NCBI GenBank assembly: GCA_022837485.1
Contig: JALHHH010000009.1
Coordinates: 1 to 64,000 of the forward strand
From: Bacteroidales bacterium
GTDB taxonomy: Bacteria; Bacteroidota; Bacteroidia; Bacteroidales; Lentimicrobiaceae
Length of the DNA: 64,000 nucleotides
Direction: 5' to 3'
The notes under the pieces: model-generated
Databases searched by the model: none
Told to the model about the DNA's origin: nothing
What the model saw: the letters and a program-made list of their open reading frames with translations, nothing else
Translations under genes and position numbers: made by a program
Shown here: piece after piece, positions 27,521 to 36,309 of the stretch
Position numbering within the stretch: position 1 is the stretch's first letter
How the letters are laid out: the number at the start of each line of letters is the position of its first letter

Positions 27521-28573
27521 TTGAAAAAGCAACTGCGTAACATTCTTCGCTTCAGTTTTTTCCTAAGTATCGGAATCTTCTTTATCTGGCTCTTCATGCG
27601 TAATCTCGATGCAGGTCAGAAAAAAGAGATTTTTGAATCGTTCCGGCAGGCCAACTACGCGTGGATTGTTTTTGCTTTTGTGCTGGGTCTCCTGAGCCAC
27701 CTTTTCCGTACCCTGCGATGGAAAATCCTGCTCGAACCCATGGGTTACCGCCCGGGAACCGGCAATGTATTTATGGCAGTAATGATTGGATATCTGGCAA
27801 ACCTTGCCCTTCCCCGACTCGGAGAAGTAAGCCGGTGCGGAATTCTTACCCGATATGAAAAAATCCCCTTCAACAAATCCTTCGGTACCGTCATCACCGA
27901 AAGGGTAATCGACCTGTTTAGCTTTATTTTACTCTTCCTGTTACTGATACTTACGCAAACCGGTAAGATTCACGCCTATATTGAGCAGAAGATTTATACT
28001 CCCCTGCAGGACAAGTTCAACCTCGACCTCATTGGAGGAAGCTATCTTACCTGGGCATTGGTAATTCTTGCTGCCGGAGGGCTGATTAGTTTCTGGATTA
28101 TACGCCGAAAGTTCAGAACTACAGCAGTTTACAAAAAAGTATACAATCTGCTGGCCGGGCTACTCGAGGGCATACGCTCGCTTACGCGGATAAAAAAGCC
28201 GTTCCTATTCGTGCTTTATACCTTTATGATCTGGCTGCTCTACCTGCTGATGGCCTATGTGGTATTCTTCAGTCTTCCCGAAACCTCTCATCTTCGCCTG
28301 GATGCAGGCCTTGCTGTGCTGGTATTCGGATCCATCGGGATTATGATCGTTCAGGGAGGCATAGGGATCTATCCGGCAATTGCCGCTGAAACCCTTTTCC
28401 TGTGGGATGTGGCTGAAACAAAGGGTTATGCTATGGGATGGCTGATATGGTCTTCGCAAACCCTGCTGATCATTCTGCTTGGCATTTTTTCCTTACTTTT
28501 ACTTCCTGTTTTTAACAGGAAACGGAATGACACGACTGGAAGCCATACAAAAGAAGATCCTCAAACAACCTGA
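27521..28573 (+). CDS. Lysylphosphatidylglycerol synthase TM-region/UPF0104-like membrane protein, TTG start
   Basis: A 350-residue protein with about eight hydrophobic segments (for example FSFFLSIGIFFIWLFM, VIDLFSFILLFLLLIL, FVLYTFMIWLLYLLMAYVVF, WLIWSSQTLLIILLGIFSLL) and the family pattern RTLRWKILLEPMGYRPGTGN and LALPRLGEVSRCGILTRYE. It is the flippase-like membrane domain without a catalytic domain. The start is TTG five bases after the panD stop; the next in-frame ATG would remove half of the first membrane helix. The rfaE2 start lies inside its 3' end. Confidence 0.85.
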   Translation: MKKQLRNILRFSFFLSIGIFFIWLFMRNLDAGQKKEIFESFRQANYAWIVFAFVLGLLSHLFRTLRWKILLEPMGYRPGTGNVFMAVMIGYLANLALPRLGEVSRCGILTRYEKIPFNKSFGTVITERVIDLFSFILLFLLLILTQTGKIHAYIEQKIYTPLQDKFNLDLIGGSYLTWALVILAAGGLISFWIIRRKFRTTAVYKKVYNLLAGLLEGIRSLTRIKKPFLFVLYTFMIWLLYLLMAYVVFFSLPETSHLRLDAGLAVLVFGSIGIMIVQGGIGIYPAIAAETLFLWDVAETKGYAMGWLIWSSQTLLIILLGIFSLLLLPVFNRKRNDTTGSHTKEDPQTT

Positions 28574-29018
28574 GCTCGACCGGCTCCTCGCCTACTGGCG
28601 GTTTACCGGCCAGAAACTTGTTTTCACCAACGGTTGTTTCGATATTATTCACCTCGGCCACATCGACTACCTTTCGCGGGCTGCCTCCCTGGGCACCAGG
28701 CTGCTTATCGGACTGAATACCGACGCTTCCACCCGCAGGCTTAAAGGGCCGGCCCGCCCCATCAACGACGAGCATGCCCGGGCCATGGTACTGGCAGCGA
28801 TGAGCTTTGTAGATGCCGTAGTTCTTTTCGATGAAGACACCCCCCTTGGCCTGATCCGCACCGTTCAGCCCGACGTGCTTGTAAAAGGCGCCGACTACAA
28901 ACCCGAAGACATCGTTGGTTACGATGTTGTTACAGAAAGAGGAGGAAGGGTGGAAACCATGGATTTCCTTCCGGGATATTCCACAAGCCTCATCGAAAAA
29001 CGCATCCGCAACACCTGA
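28527..29018 (+). CDS. rfaE2: D-glycero-beta-D-manno-heptose 1-phosphate adenylyltransferase (RfaE domain II type)
   Basis: Transfers AMP from ATP to heptose-1-phosphate on the way to ADP-heptose for lipopolysaccharide. The 163-residue stand-alone nucleotidyltransferase has LVFTNGCFDIIHLGHIDYL with the HxGH motif (about 34-52), LIGLNTDAST, and YSTSLIEKRI at the end. It is the separate domain-II form, with no kinase domain. The ATG at 28527 overlaps the preceding gene by 47 bases; a longer open frame upstream is not needed. Confidence 0.93.
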   Translation: MTRLEAIQKKILKQPELDRLLAYWRFTGQKLVFTNGCFDIIHLGHIDYLSRAASLGTRLLIGLNTDASTRRLKGPARPINDEHARAMVLAAMSFVDAVVLFDEDTPLGLIRTVQPDVLVKGADYKPEDIVGYDVVTERGGRVETMDFLPGYSTSLIEKRIRNT

Positions 29019-29068
29019 AATCCACAACTTAAACTTCAACCGTCTGCCCTACGAATAACATCCCTGCA

Positions 29069-30433
29069 ATGGCAAAAACAAAAACCGCTTTTTTCTGTAA
29101 TAACTGCGGGGCACAATCGCCCAGGTGGATCGGGAAATGCCCCTCATGCGGGGAATGGAACACGTACACCGAAGAAGTAATTCAGCGGGCCGATGCCGGT
29201 ACGGCAGCCAAATCGGCAATGCGAAGAAACGCTGCTCCTGTGCTCATAACAGAAATCAGTCCCGGCAACGAAGACCGCATCAACACACAAAACCAGGAGC
29301 TCAACAGGGTACTGGGTGGCGGACTGGTTCCGGGATCCCTGGTGCTGATTGGCGGCGAACCGGGCATCGGAAAGTCGACGCTCATGCTTCAGGTTGCACT
29401 AACGATCAGCGACCGAAAGGTATTGTATGTTTCGGGCGAAGAAAGCGAACAGCAGATCCGGATGCGGGCCGAACGCCTGGGCATGGGCAGAAACGAATGC
29501 TACATTCTGACCGAAACGGCTACAAGCGAGATCCTGCGCCACATAAACGCCTTACATCCGGGCATTGTTATCATCGATTCAATACAAACCCTGACCACCG
29601 ATTCCATTGATGCATCGGCAGGAAGCATATCGCAAATCAGGGAAACTGCCTCGGAATTGCAAAGCCTGGCAAAATCGGCATCCATTCCGGTATTTTTAAT
29701 CGGCCACATCACCAAGGAAGGAACGCTTGCAGGCCCAAAACTTCTGGAACATATGGTTGATACGGTGCTGCAGTTTGAGGGAGACCGGAATTACGGCTAC
29801 CGAATACTGCGTTCCGTAAAGAACCGTTTTGGAAGTACATCGGAACTCGGTATTTACGAAATGCATGCCAACGGATTGCGGGAGGTAAGCAACCCCTCCG
29901 AAATCCTTATCAGTCAGCACGAAGAACCGGTAAGCGGCACTACCGTTGCCGCTACAGTGGAAGGCCTCCGCCCCATGCTCATTGAAACACAGGCACTGGT
30001 AAGCACTGCAGCCTATGGCACACCCCAGCGTTCAAGTACGGGTTTCGACATCCGCAGACTGAACATGCTGCTGGCGGTTCTGGAAAAACGAAGCGGATTC
30101 AAACTCGGAGCCAAGGATGTGTTTCTGAACATTGCCGGGGGCCTTCGGGTTGACGATCCGGCTACCGACCTGGCCATTGTTGCATCCGTACTATCGTCGA
30201 GTGTGGATATACCTGTAGGCAACAAAACCTGTTTTGCTGCCGAAATCGGTCTCTCGGGAGAGGTCAGACCCGTTACACGCATCGAACAGCGGGTAGCCGA
30301 AGCTGAAAAGCTCGGCTTTGATACCATAGTAATATCCCGGCTTAACCTTAAAGCTGCCAGAAGCGCAGCCAAAACCATAAAGATTCAACCAGCAGGCAAG
30401 GTAGAAGAGGTGGTACGCATTCTCTTCGGATAA
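29069..30433 (+). CDS. radA: DNA repair protein RadA (Sms)
   Basis: A hexameric ATPase that promotes branch migration in recombination. The 454-residue protein has an N-terminal C4 zinc finger (CNNCGAQSPRWIGKCPSC), Walker A GEPGIGKST (about 93-101), Walker B IVIIDSIQTL, the RadA-specific VKNRFGSTSELG and a C-terminal Lon-like domain (GLRVDDPATDLAIVASVLSS). The length matches the family. It is the last gene of the pan/rfaE2 run, 50 bases after rfaE2, and converges on a minus-strand gene 22 bases away. Confidence 0.97.
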   Translation: MAKTKTAFFCNNCGAQSPRWIGKCPSCGEWNTYTEEVIQRADAGTAAKSAMRRNAAPVLITEISPGNEDRINTQNQELNRVLGGGLVPGSLVLIGGEPGIGKSTLMLQVALTISDRKVLYVSGEESEQQIRMRAERLGMGRNECYILTETATSEILRHINALHPGIVIIDSIQTLTTDSIDASAGSISQIRETASELQSLAKSASIPVFLIGHITKEGTLAGPKLLEHMVDTVLQFEGDRNYGYRILRSVKNRFGSTSELGIYEMHANGLREVSNPSEILISQHEEPVSGTTVAATVEGLRPMLIETQALVSTAAYGTPQRSSTGFDIRRLNMLLAVLEKRSGFKLGAKDVFLNIAGGLRVDDPATDLAIVASVLSSSVDIPVGNKTCFAAEIGLSGEVRPVTRIEQRVAEAEKLGFDTIVISRLNLKAARSAAKTIKIQPAGKVEEVVRILFG

Positions 30434-30455
30434 CAAGTCAAACGCCTCAGCGGAA

Positions 30456-31127
30456 TTATTTCTCTTCCTTTGGCGGCTTTGACCAATCCACAAAAAACCG
30501 GCCTTCGCTCAGCGTAATAACATCGGTTTGCTTCGTCTTCCGGGTATTCTCGTGATCGTGCGGGCCTGCATTGGCAATCATTCCGGCACCGGCCCCCGTA
30601 AGGATTTTCTTTTCGATGTTTGATCGTATGCCCGAACCCGTCATGGTAGCCAATGCCCTTTTTTCATAGTAAACTCCGGTCAGTACAGCTTCAAAGGTGC
30701 CTTCAACGGAGGTTTCCGTAATGCGGTTCACGGTTACCGTTCCCGAAAGGGATTCCCCGTCGTGGTAGGCATGCCCGAGACCTTTGGTTTCTTCGGTATA
30801 ATCAACCAGTACCCAGACCTTTCCTTCCGGGGCCTTTTTCCGGGAAACCGACTCCAGCTCCGATTCCTGCATAATCGGATAGGTGCCGGGTTTCAGGCTG
30901 TCGGTAAAAAAATAAAAACGAATCCATACCTGAACATCGGGATTCACCTGAAAGGCTGCAATGCTCAGGTAGCTGAATCCGGGAGTGGGAATGTTCATGC
31001 GCCGGGCTTCCGCCACGTATTCCTTTTCGTTGACACGGCATGAAATGTAATTGGTAAAATCCTGAGCACCAGCCATTAAAGAACCAAAGACAAACAGGAT
31101 GAATAAAAACCGGAATCGTGTTTTCAT
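30456..31127 (-). CDS. Exported protein of unknown function
   Basis: A 223-residue protein with a clear signal peptide (FRFLFILFVFGSLMAGAQ). Residues about 25-170 look like a beta-rich domain (NYISCRVNEKEYVAEARRMN; VWIRFYFFTDSLKPGTYPIM; ESLSGTVTVNRITETSVEGT) reminiscent of DUF6252-type envelope proteins, but the assignment is weak. The C-terminal 50 residues are rich in Gly, Lys and charged residues. It is a lone gene. Confidence 0.6.
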   Translation of the reverse strand: MKTRFRFLFILFVFGSLMAGAQDFTNYISCRVNEKEYVAEARRMNIPTPGFSYLSIAAFQVNPDVQVWIRFYFFTDSLKPGTYPIMQESELESVSRKKAPEGKVWVLVDYTEETKGLGHAYHDGESLSGTVTVNRITETSVEGTFEAVLTGVYYEKRALATMTGSGIRSNIEKKILTGAGAGMIANAGPHDHENTRKTKQTDVITLSEGRFFVDWSKPPKEEK

Positions 31128-31416
31128 GAAAAATCGGGTTAAATGAATACTGAATAAACGGCTCAGAGCAAGGGTTGACCGGTATCGGCTGCTTTTCCGG
31201 CCATTAGTTTCGGAAGAGAGAATCCGGCAATTTCAGGAGAGTAAGGATAGTAATTAACACAGCCCTGCCCTTAAAGGTTCAACACACCGTAAAAACATAA
31301 AACGATATGGTAAAAGAAAAACGGCAACGCGATAAAGAATCGCAAAAAAACCTTAGTATCTTCGCTGATCTTGCAGCATCTGCATGACTGCCGGACATTA
31401 TAAACAAATTCCGTTC

Positions 31417-32049
31417 ATGAGAACTTTCCGAAAACTATTAACTGTTATTATTTTGTTCAACGCTGCACGGATTTTTACCTCGTGCTGCGAATGCGACGAA
31501 ACACCCGTTCGCTTCACCTTTCGCAGCATCGACGTTCGCAACCTTGACAACAAAGGGGAATGGGCAATCGTCACAGCGAGTAACAACATGGCTCCGGAAG
31601 CCGTTGCTTTTGAAGTTTCGCTCTTCGACTCAACGGGTTACTTTGGTTATGCTGCCTTACAAAAGGCACTTTTGCCGGGTTTTTCAAAGGCAATGGCCTT
31701 CAGATGCGACTGCAGCATTCCGTTTCAGGCAACCTCCTATCCTGAAAGCATCGTGATTAAAACATTTTTTGCCATTAACGATACCATTCAGGCCGGAGCC
31801 GATGTCACCGGCTGTTTCGTTGCAAGATCATCCGGTAACGGTACAATATCCGGATTGTACCAGTCAGTAGAATCAGTATTTTCCCTTGCCAGGGATAAAA
31901 TATATTACGACAGTGGAGTGGAAACCGTTCAGCTTTTTCTGATGCCAGAGATAAAAACAGATAAAGCAAAGTTTGAAATCTCGGTGCGCCTTTCCGACGG
32001 GAGAATTCTCTCAGGAAACACGCAAACTATAAATATCCGGCAACAATGA
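31417..32049 (+). CDS. Putative lipoprotein of unknown function
   Basis: A 210-residue protein starting MRTFRKLLTVIILFNAARIF with a lipobox FTSC followed by CECDE, so probably lipid-anchored; four of the first 30 residues after the membrane segment are Cys. The rest is beta-rich (VRFTFRSIDVRNLDNKGEWA) without recognised motifs; it may be DUF5034-like, which I cannot confirm. The ATG at 31417 is chosen because it starts the signal peptide. Its stop overlaps the start of the next gene by four bases, so the two are co-expressed. Confidence 0.65.
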   Translation: MRTFRKLLTVIILFNAARIFTSCCECDETPVRFTFRSIDVRNLDNKGEWAIVTASNNMAPEAVAFEVSLFDSTGYFGYAALQKALLPGFSKAMAFRCDCSIPFQATSYPESIVIKTFFAINDTIQAGADVTGCFVARSSGNGTISGLYQSVESVFSLARDKIYYDSGVETVQLFLMPEIKTDKAKFEISVRLSDGRILSGNTQTINIRQQ

Positions 32050-32936
32050 ATTCCCTGAAAAACATTACCGTTGCATTTGCCCTGGCGGGAATGCTGACCA
32101 CATCGTTGGGGCTGAAGGCTCAGATTGGTAAAAACGGCAATGAAACCTTCAGTCTGGGGGTACATTTCAGCGGCCGTAGTATCTTCCGGAATCCGCAGCC
32201 GGCCGGCTCCTCCATCGACTTTATGAACTATCTTGGAGATGGAAAACCAGTTCAAACCTGCGGTTTAATTAATCTCGTATTCGGGATGAATCCGGTGCCG
32301 GGGTGGACCATTTCGACAACCCTGAGTATAAACAGCTCCATGGCGCCCGGTCAGATGCAGATAAGTGTAATGAATCTTCCCGGTGACACTTTGCAGGGAT
32401 GGCATCTTGGATGGAAGACATCGCTGGTAATGTTCCCCCGGTATTTGAACGAATTCAACCGTTTTCACATCGAAAGGGATTCACTGCTTTTTGCCGACCT
32501 GAATCATAACTACAGACAGCGCTTGCTTTACGATGCCTGCCTGAGTGTGATGCCGGTTGCTGCATTCAGAGGAGAAAAAATCAGTTTGAGGGTAGCTGCC
32601 GGGCCCGGAATAGCGGTATTTATGCCTTTCAGCGAGCGTATAGAACAGAAAAAGCCCGATGGAAATTTCAGGCGTACCATCACCTACGAAACCGAAGCAT
32701 CTCCTGCAGCAGTTCTGGCGGCTGAAACAGAGGTATATATCTCCCTTTTCAGGGTCAGACATACCGAAGGCGGGCTTCTGCTTCGGGCCGGTTCCCTCTT
32801 GTCGTACCGGCAGATACGCTACCGGGAAACCGTAAGAACATGGACAGCAGAGAACGCTGAAACCAGACGGGTGAGTCCCGGCCGGCAGTTCAGCAGCCTG
32901 ACGGAAGCCGGCGGAGGCTTTTACGTAAACTTTTGA
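32046..32936 (+). CDS. Probable outer-membrane protein of unknown function
   Basis: A 296-residue protein with a signal peptide (VAFALAGMLTTSLGLKAQ). The mature part has alternating hydrophobic strands and ends in GGGFYVNF with a terminal Phe, as in outer-membrane beta-barrels. No family is recognised. It overlaps the upstream lipoprotein gene by four bases (ATGA). The promoter of the following CvfB-like gene lies across its stop codon. Confidence 0.65.
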   Translation: MNSLKNITVAFALAGMLTTSLGLKAQIGKNGNETFSLGVHFSGRSIFRNPQPAGSSIDFMNYLGDGKPVQTCGLINLVFGMNPVPGWTISTTLSINSSMAPGQMQISVMNLPGDTLQGWHLGWKTSLVMFPRYLNEFNRFHIERDSLLFADLNHNYRQRLLYDACLSVMPVAAFRGEKISLRVAAGPGIAVFMPFSERIEQKKPDGNFRRTITYETEASPAAVLAAETEVYISLFRVRHTEGGLLLRAGSLLSYRQIRYRETVRTWTAENAETRRVSPGRQFSSLTEAGGGFYVNF

Positions 32937-32964
32937 GTAAAAGGGCTGCAAAAGACTACCTTTG
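32933..32964 (+). promoter_or_regulatory. Promoter of the CvfB-like gene
   Basis: TTG at 32933-32935 and TACCTTTG at 32957-32964 with a 21-base spacer, a good TTG/TAnnTTTG pair. It begins inside the last codons of the upstream gene. The ATG is 23 bases after the box. Confidence 0.7.
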
Positions 32965-32987
32965 CAAATGCAAACGAAAATATTAAC

Positions 32988-33827
32988 ATGGCCGTTCCCG
33001 GAAAAACCAGCACCCTGCCCATAACCCGCATTGTCGAATTCGGCGTTTACCTCGACGGAGGTGAGCTGGGCGAAATCCTGCTTCCCATGAAATGGGCTCC
33101 GGAAAACTGCAAGCCCGATGACCGGATTGAGGTATTCGTGTATTTCGACAGCTCCGACCGTCTGATTGCCACCACAATGAAGCCCCTGGCAAAGGTCGGG
33201 GAATTTGCGTACCTGAAAGTGAAAGCCGTTAACGAGGTGGGAGCCTTTCTGGACTGGGGTCTTGAAAAAGACCTGCTGGTTCCTTACCGGGAACAGGCAA
33301 GCCGGATGCAGGAAGGAAAATCCTACATCGTATACCTGTTTGCCGACCCGCAGAACGGCAGGATCGCCGCTTCGTCGAAAGTAGAAAAATTTCTGAATCA
33401 GGAACCGCCCGATTATAAGCCAATGCAGGAAGTTGAACTGTTGCTCTGGCGCACCAGCGAAATCGGATATCTGGCAATCATCAACAACAGTCACGAGGGA
33501 TTAATCTATGCAAGCGAAGTTTTTCAGGAACTGGAAAGGGGGCAGCGCATCCATGGTTACATTTCCAAAGTGCGCGAAGACGGAAAAATCGACCTCACCC
33601 TTACAAAGCAGGGATACGGGAAAATTGAAGAGCTGGCTGCCAGACTCCTCGAAATCCTCCGGGAGAACGGGGGATATATTGATCTGAACGATAAAAGTCC
33701 GGCCGAAGAAATTTATCTGATCTGCCAGATGAGCAAGAAAAATTTTAAAATGGCCGTCGGATATCTTTATAAAAACCGGCTCATCGATTTGCGCGACAGC
33801 GGCATCGCGCTCGTTTCAGAGGATTAA
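32988..33827 (+). CDS. CvfB-like S1 RNA-binding protein
   Basis: A 279-residue cytoplasmic protein of the CvfB family, with S1-type OB folds and a C-terminal winged helix. The first S1-like part is RIVEFGVYLDGGELGEILLP, the second VKAVNEVGAFLDWGLEKDLL (about 73-92), the third HGYISKVREDGKIDLTL; the C-terminal winged-helix part is MSKKNFKMAVGYLYKNRLID. CvfB binds RNA and affects expression of other genes in Gram-positive bacteria; the role here is unknown. It has its own promoter. Confidence 0.9.
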   Translation: MAVPGKTSTLPITRIVEFGVYLDGGELGEILLPMKWAPENCKPDDRIEVFVYFDSSDRLIATTMKPLAKVGEFAYLKVKAVNEVGAFLDWGLEKDLLVPYREQASRMQEGKSYIVYLFADPQNGRIAASSKVEKFLNQEPPDYKPMQEVELLLWRTSEIGYLAIINNSHEGLIYASEVFQELERGQRIHGYISKVREDGKIDLTLTKQGYGKIEELAARLLEILRENGGYIDLNDKSPAEEIYLICQMSKKNFKMAVGYLYKNRLIDLRDSGIALVSED

Positions 33828-33995
33828 TACCGGCACATTTTTCCCTTTATCACCGGATATTAACGGAATTTCTTCCTGCTATTCTTATGTGGGTCAGCGC
33901 TTCCCCCTTGAACAAAATAACCCGGAAAAATCTCTGTGCAGAAAAATTTCCTTTAGTACATAAATTTATTTAGGTGTTCGAGAACTTATTTACTG

Positions 33996-34003
33996 TATTT
34001 TTG
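33996..34003 (+). promoter_or_regulatory. -7 box of the nirK operon
   Basis: TATTTTTG matches TAnnTTTG and lies 23 bases before the nirK ATG. No clear -33 TTG and no FNR/NnrR-type palindrome was found upstream, so the anaerobic or NO control of this operon cannot be read from the sequence. Confidence 0.55.
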
Positions 34004-34026
34004 TTTTTAGGATAAACACACACAAC

Positions 34027-35490
34027 ATGACACGATCATTTTTGAGATTAATTATTGGGATAAGTGCACTGCTGCTTTTTCAAACCTTACTGTCATCCTG
34101 CAGCCAGGGAGGAAAATCCGGCGAAGAGGATCGGATAGGAAGAGAATATAACGTAACGGAAATCAAAGGTGAGGAAATAGCTGTACTTACTCCGCCGCCT
34201 TTTGTACCCCCTCCCATAACTCGCAATTATGCAACCAAAGTTATTGTGGAACTGGAAGTTATTGAGCATGAGATGGAACTGGCCGACGGCGTAAGTTATA
34301 TGTTCTGGACGTTCGGGGGCACAGTTCCCGGTTCTTTTATTCGCATACGGGAAGGCGATTTTGTTGAGTTTCATCTAAAAAACCATCCCGACAACAAGCT
34401 TCCGCACAACATCGACCTTCATGCCGTTACCGGCCAGGGCGGCGGGGCCGAAGCATCTTTTGTTGCACCCGGCTATGAGGCAACCTTTAACTTTACGGCG
34501 CTGAATCCGGGGCTTTATGTGTATCACTGTGCCACGGCACCGGTTGGGATGCACATTGCAAACGGCATGTACGGACTTATACTGGTCGAACCAAAGGAAG
34601 GCCTTCCGAAAGTTGACAAAGAATTCTACGTAATGCAGGGCGATTTTTATACCACGGGCAATTACGGCGAATCGGGACTTCAGCCCTTCGACATGAACAA
34701 AGCCATCCGCGAGCAGGCCGATTACGTTGTCTTCAACGGCCGTGTGGGCGCCCTTACGGGGAACAACGTATTAAAAGCTAAAACCGGGGAAACCGTACGG
34801 TTGTTTGTCGGGAACGGCGGGCCCAACCTGGTTTCAAGTTTTCATGTGATCGGTGAGGTATTCGACAATGTGTATATGGAAGGCGGAAGATTAAAAAATC
34901 ACGATATCCAGACCACCCTGATTCCTGCCGGAGGTTCGGCCATTACCGAATTCAAAGTGGAAGTCCCCGGCAACTTCATCCTGGTCGACCATTCCATCTT
35001 CAGGGCATTCAACAAGGGAGCTCTGGGAATCCTGGCCGTGGAGGGGGAAGAAAACGACCGCATTTTTTCGCATAAAACGGAACCATACACTTACATACCG
35101 GAAACCCGCATTGCACGGGCTGAGCCTGCAGGCGGCACAACAGAACCGGCTCCGGAGCTCAGTATGGAAGAGCAGCTGATTTTAGGCAAAAAACTATACG
35201 AAGTTAACTGCGCGGCCTGTCATCTTCCCGACGGAAAGGGCGTTGCCGGAATTTTTCCGCCTCTGGCCGCATCCGACTATATGTCAGGCAATCCCGACAA
35301 GGCAATTGCTGCAGTCGTTAACGGACTATCGGGCGAGATTAAAGTAAACGGTGTGAACTATAACAATGTAATGCCGAAACAAACCCTCACCGATACAGAG
35401 ACGGCCGCGGTTCTCAATTTCATCTATGCCACGATGAATAAAAGCGAAACCAGGGTAACAGCAACACAAGTCAGAAAGATCAGAAAGTGA
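34027..35490 (+). CDS. nirK: Copper nitrite reductase (NirK) lipoprotein with C-terminal cytochrome c domain
   Basis: Reduces nitrite to NO outside the cytoplasmic membrane. The 487-residue protein has a lipobox LSSC (Cys25) and two cupredoxin domains. Type 1 copper ligands are visible as His127, Cys168, His176 and Met181; type 2 ligands as His132, His167 and His322; the proton-relay Asp and His as Asp130 and His273. From about residue 380 a cytochrome c domain follows with CAACH (395-399) and a probable axial Met449 (NNVMPKQ). Such NirK-cytochrome fusions carry their own electron donor. The stop overlaps the next start by four bases. Confidence 0.96.
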   Translation: MTRSFLRLIIGISALLLFQTLLSSCSQGGKSGEEDRIGREYNVTEIKGEEIAVLTPPPFVPPPITRNYATKVIVELEVIEHEMELADGVSYMFWTFGGTVPGSFIRIREGDFVEFHLKNHPDNKLPHNIDLHAVTGQGGGAEASFVAPGYEATFNFTALNPGLYVYHCATAPVGMHIANGMYGLILVEPKEGLPKVDKEFYVMQGDFYTTGNYGESGLQPFDMNKAIREQADYVVFNGRVGALTGNNVLKAKTGETVRLFVGNGGPNLVSSFHVIGEVFDNVYMEGGRLKNHDIQTTLIPAGGSAITEFKVEVPGNFILVDHSIFRAFNKGALGILAVEGEENDRIFSHKTEPYTYIPETRIARAEPAGGTTEPAPELSMEEQLILGKKLYEVNCAACHLPDGKGVAGIFPPLAASDYMSGNPDKAIAAVVNGLSGEIKVNGVNYNNVMPKQTLTDTETAAVLNFIYATMNKSETRVTATQVRKIRK

Positions 35491-36260
35491 GTATAGTATA
35501 CCGAATCTTGTTTTCATCTGCACTTCTGGTCGCGGCGTTTAACCTCAGGGCACAGACACCGGCAGGCATGGCTATGATACCGGAAGGCAATTACCTTCCG
35601 CTGTACGCAGGCAACAACCGCACGAGTGTTGCCCCATTCTATATCGACAAACATCCGGTAACGAACGGGGAATTTCTGAAATTCCTGGAGTCGGAACCCG
35701 GCTGGAAAAAATCCGCAGTAAAGCGCCTCTTTGCAGACGAAGGATACCTGAAACACTGGGTTAGTGACGGAATGTATCGTTCGGCAGAAAAAAACAGTCC
35801 GGTGGTAAACATTTCGTGGTTTGCTGCAAAAAAATACTGTGAGTGTCAGGGGAAACGCCTGCCGACAACTGCCGAATGGGAGCGTGTTGCAGAAGCGGGA
35901 TGGACGGTAGCGGACGGAAGCCGTGAGCCGGGATTTAATGAATGGATTCTTGCTATGGCATCGAAACCGGCTCCCCGCTCTTTACCGGCCGTTGGAACAA
36001 CAAAAGCAAATTACTATGGCGTTTGGGATATGCACGGACTGGTTTGGGAGTGGACACTGGATTTCAACAGCATTATGAGTACCGGTGAATCGAGGGCTGC
36101 CACCGGATCGGGCGACGGACTATTCTGTGCAGGTGGCTCTGCCACATCGGGCGATGTCAGCAACTATGCCGCATTCCTGCGTTACGCCCTGCGATCGAGC
36201 CTTAAAGCCGGCCATGTATTGCAAAACCTTGGATTCCGCTGTGCAGCGGATAAAAAATAA
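35487..36260 (+). CDS. Exported SUMF1/FGE-fold protein lacking the usual active-site cysteines
   Basis: A 257-residue protein with a signal peptide (ILFSSALLVAAFNLRAQ) and the formylglycine-generating-enzyme fold: PFYIDKHPVTNGEFLKFLES, NISWFAAKKYCECQGKRLPT, TAEWERVAEAG, YGVWDMHGLVWEWTLDF and LGFRCA. FGE enzymes carry two cysteines in the GGS-x-x-C / YC-R region; here the segment reads GGSATSGDVSNYAAFLRYA, with neither. So it is not expected to make formylglycine. It starts with GTG inside the nirK stop, so it is translationally coupled to nirK and probably serves nitrite reductase assembly or electron transfer. Confidence 0.85.
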   Translation: MSIVYRILFSSALLVAAFNLRAQTPAGMAMIPEGNYLPLYAGNNRTSVAPFYIDKHPVTNGEFLKFLESEPGWKKSAVKRLFADEGYLKHWVSDGMYRSAEKNSPVVNISWFAAKKYCECQGKRLPTTAEWERVAEAGWTVADGSREPGFNEWILAMASKPAPRSLPAVGTTKANYYGVWDMHGLVWEWTLDFNSIMSTGESRAATGSGDGLFCAGGSATSGDVSNYAAFLRYALRSSLKAGHVLQNLGFRCAADKK

Positions 36261-36309
36261 CAGCTTAACCGGCATTCCCAGCCGCAAATCATCAAAAAAC
36301 CATTAAATC

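Noticed and set aside
32481..33494. 337-codon open frame on the minus strand opposite the outer-membrane-like and CvfB-like genes
   Set aside because: Antisense shadow of two well-supported genes; the protein has no motif.
33976..33987. GTTC-GA-GAAC palindrome upstream of nirK considered as a regulator site
   Set aside because: Only four bases per arm and unlike FNR or NnrR consensus sites; likely chance.
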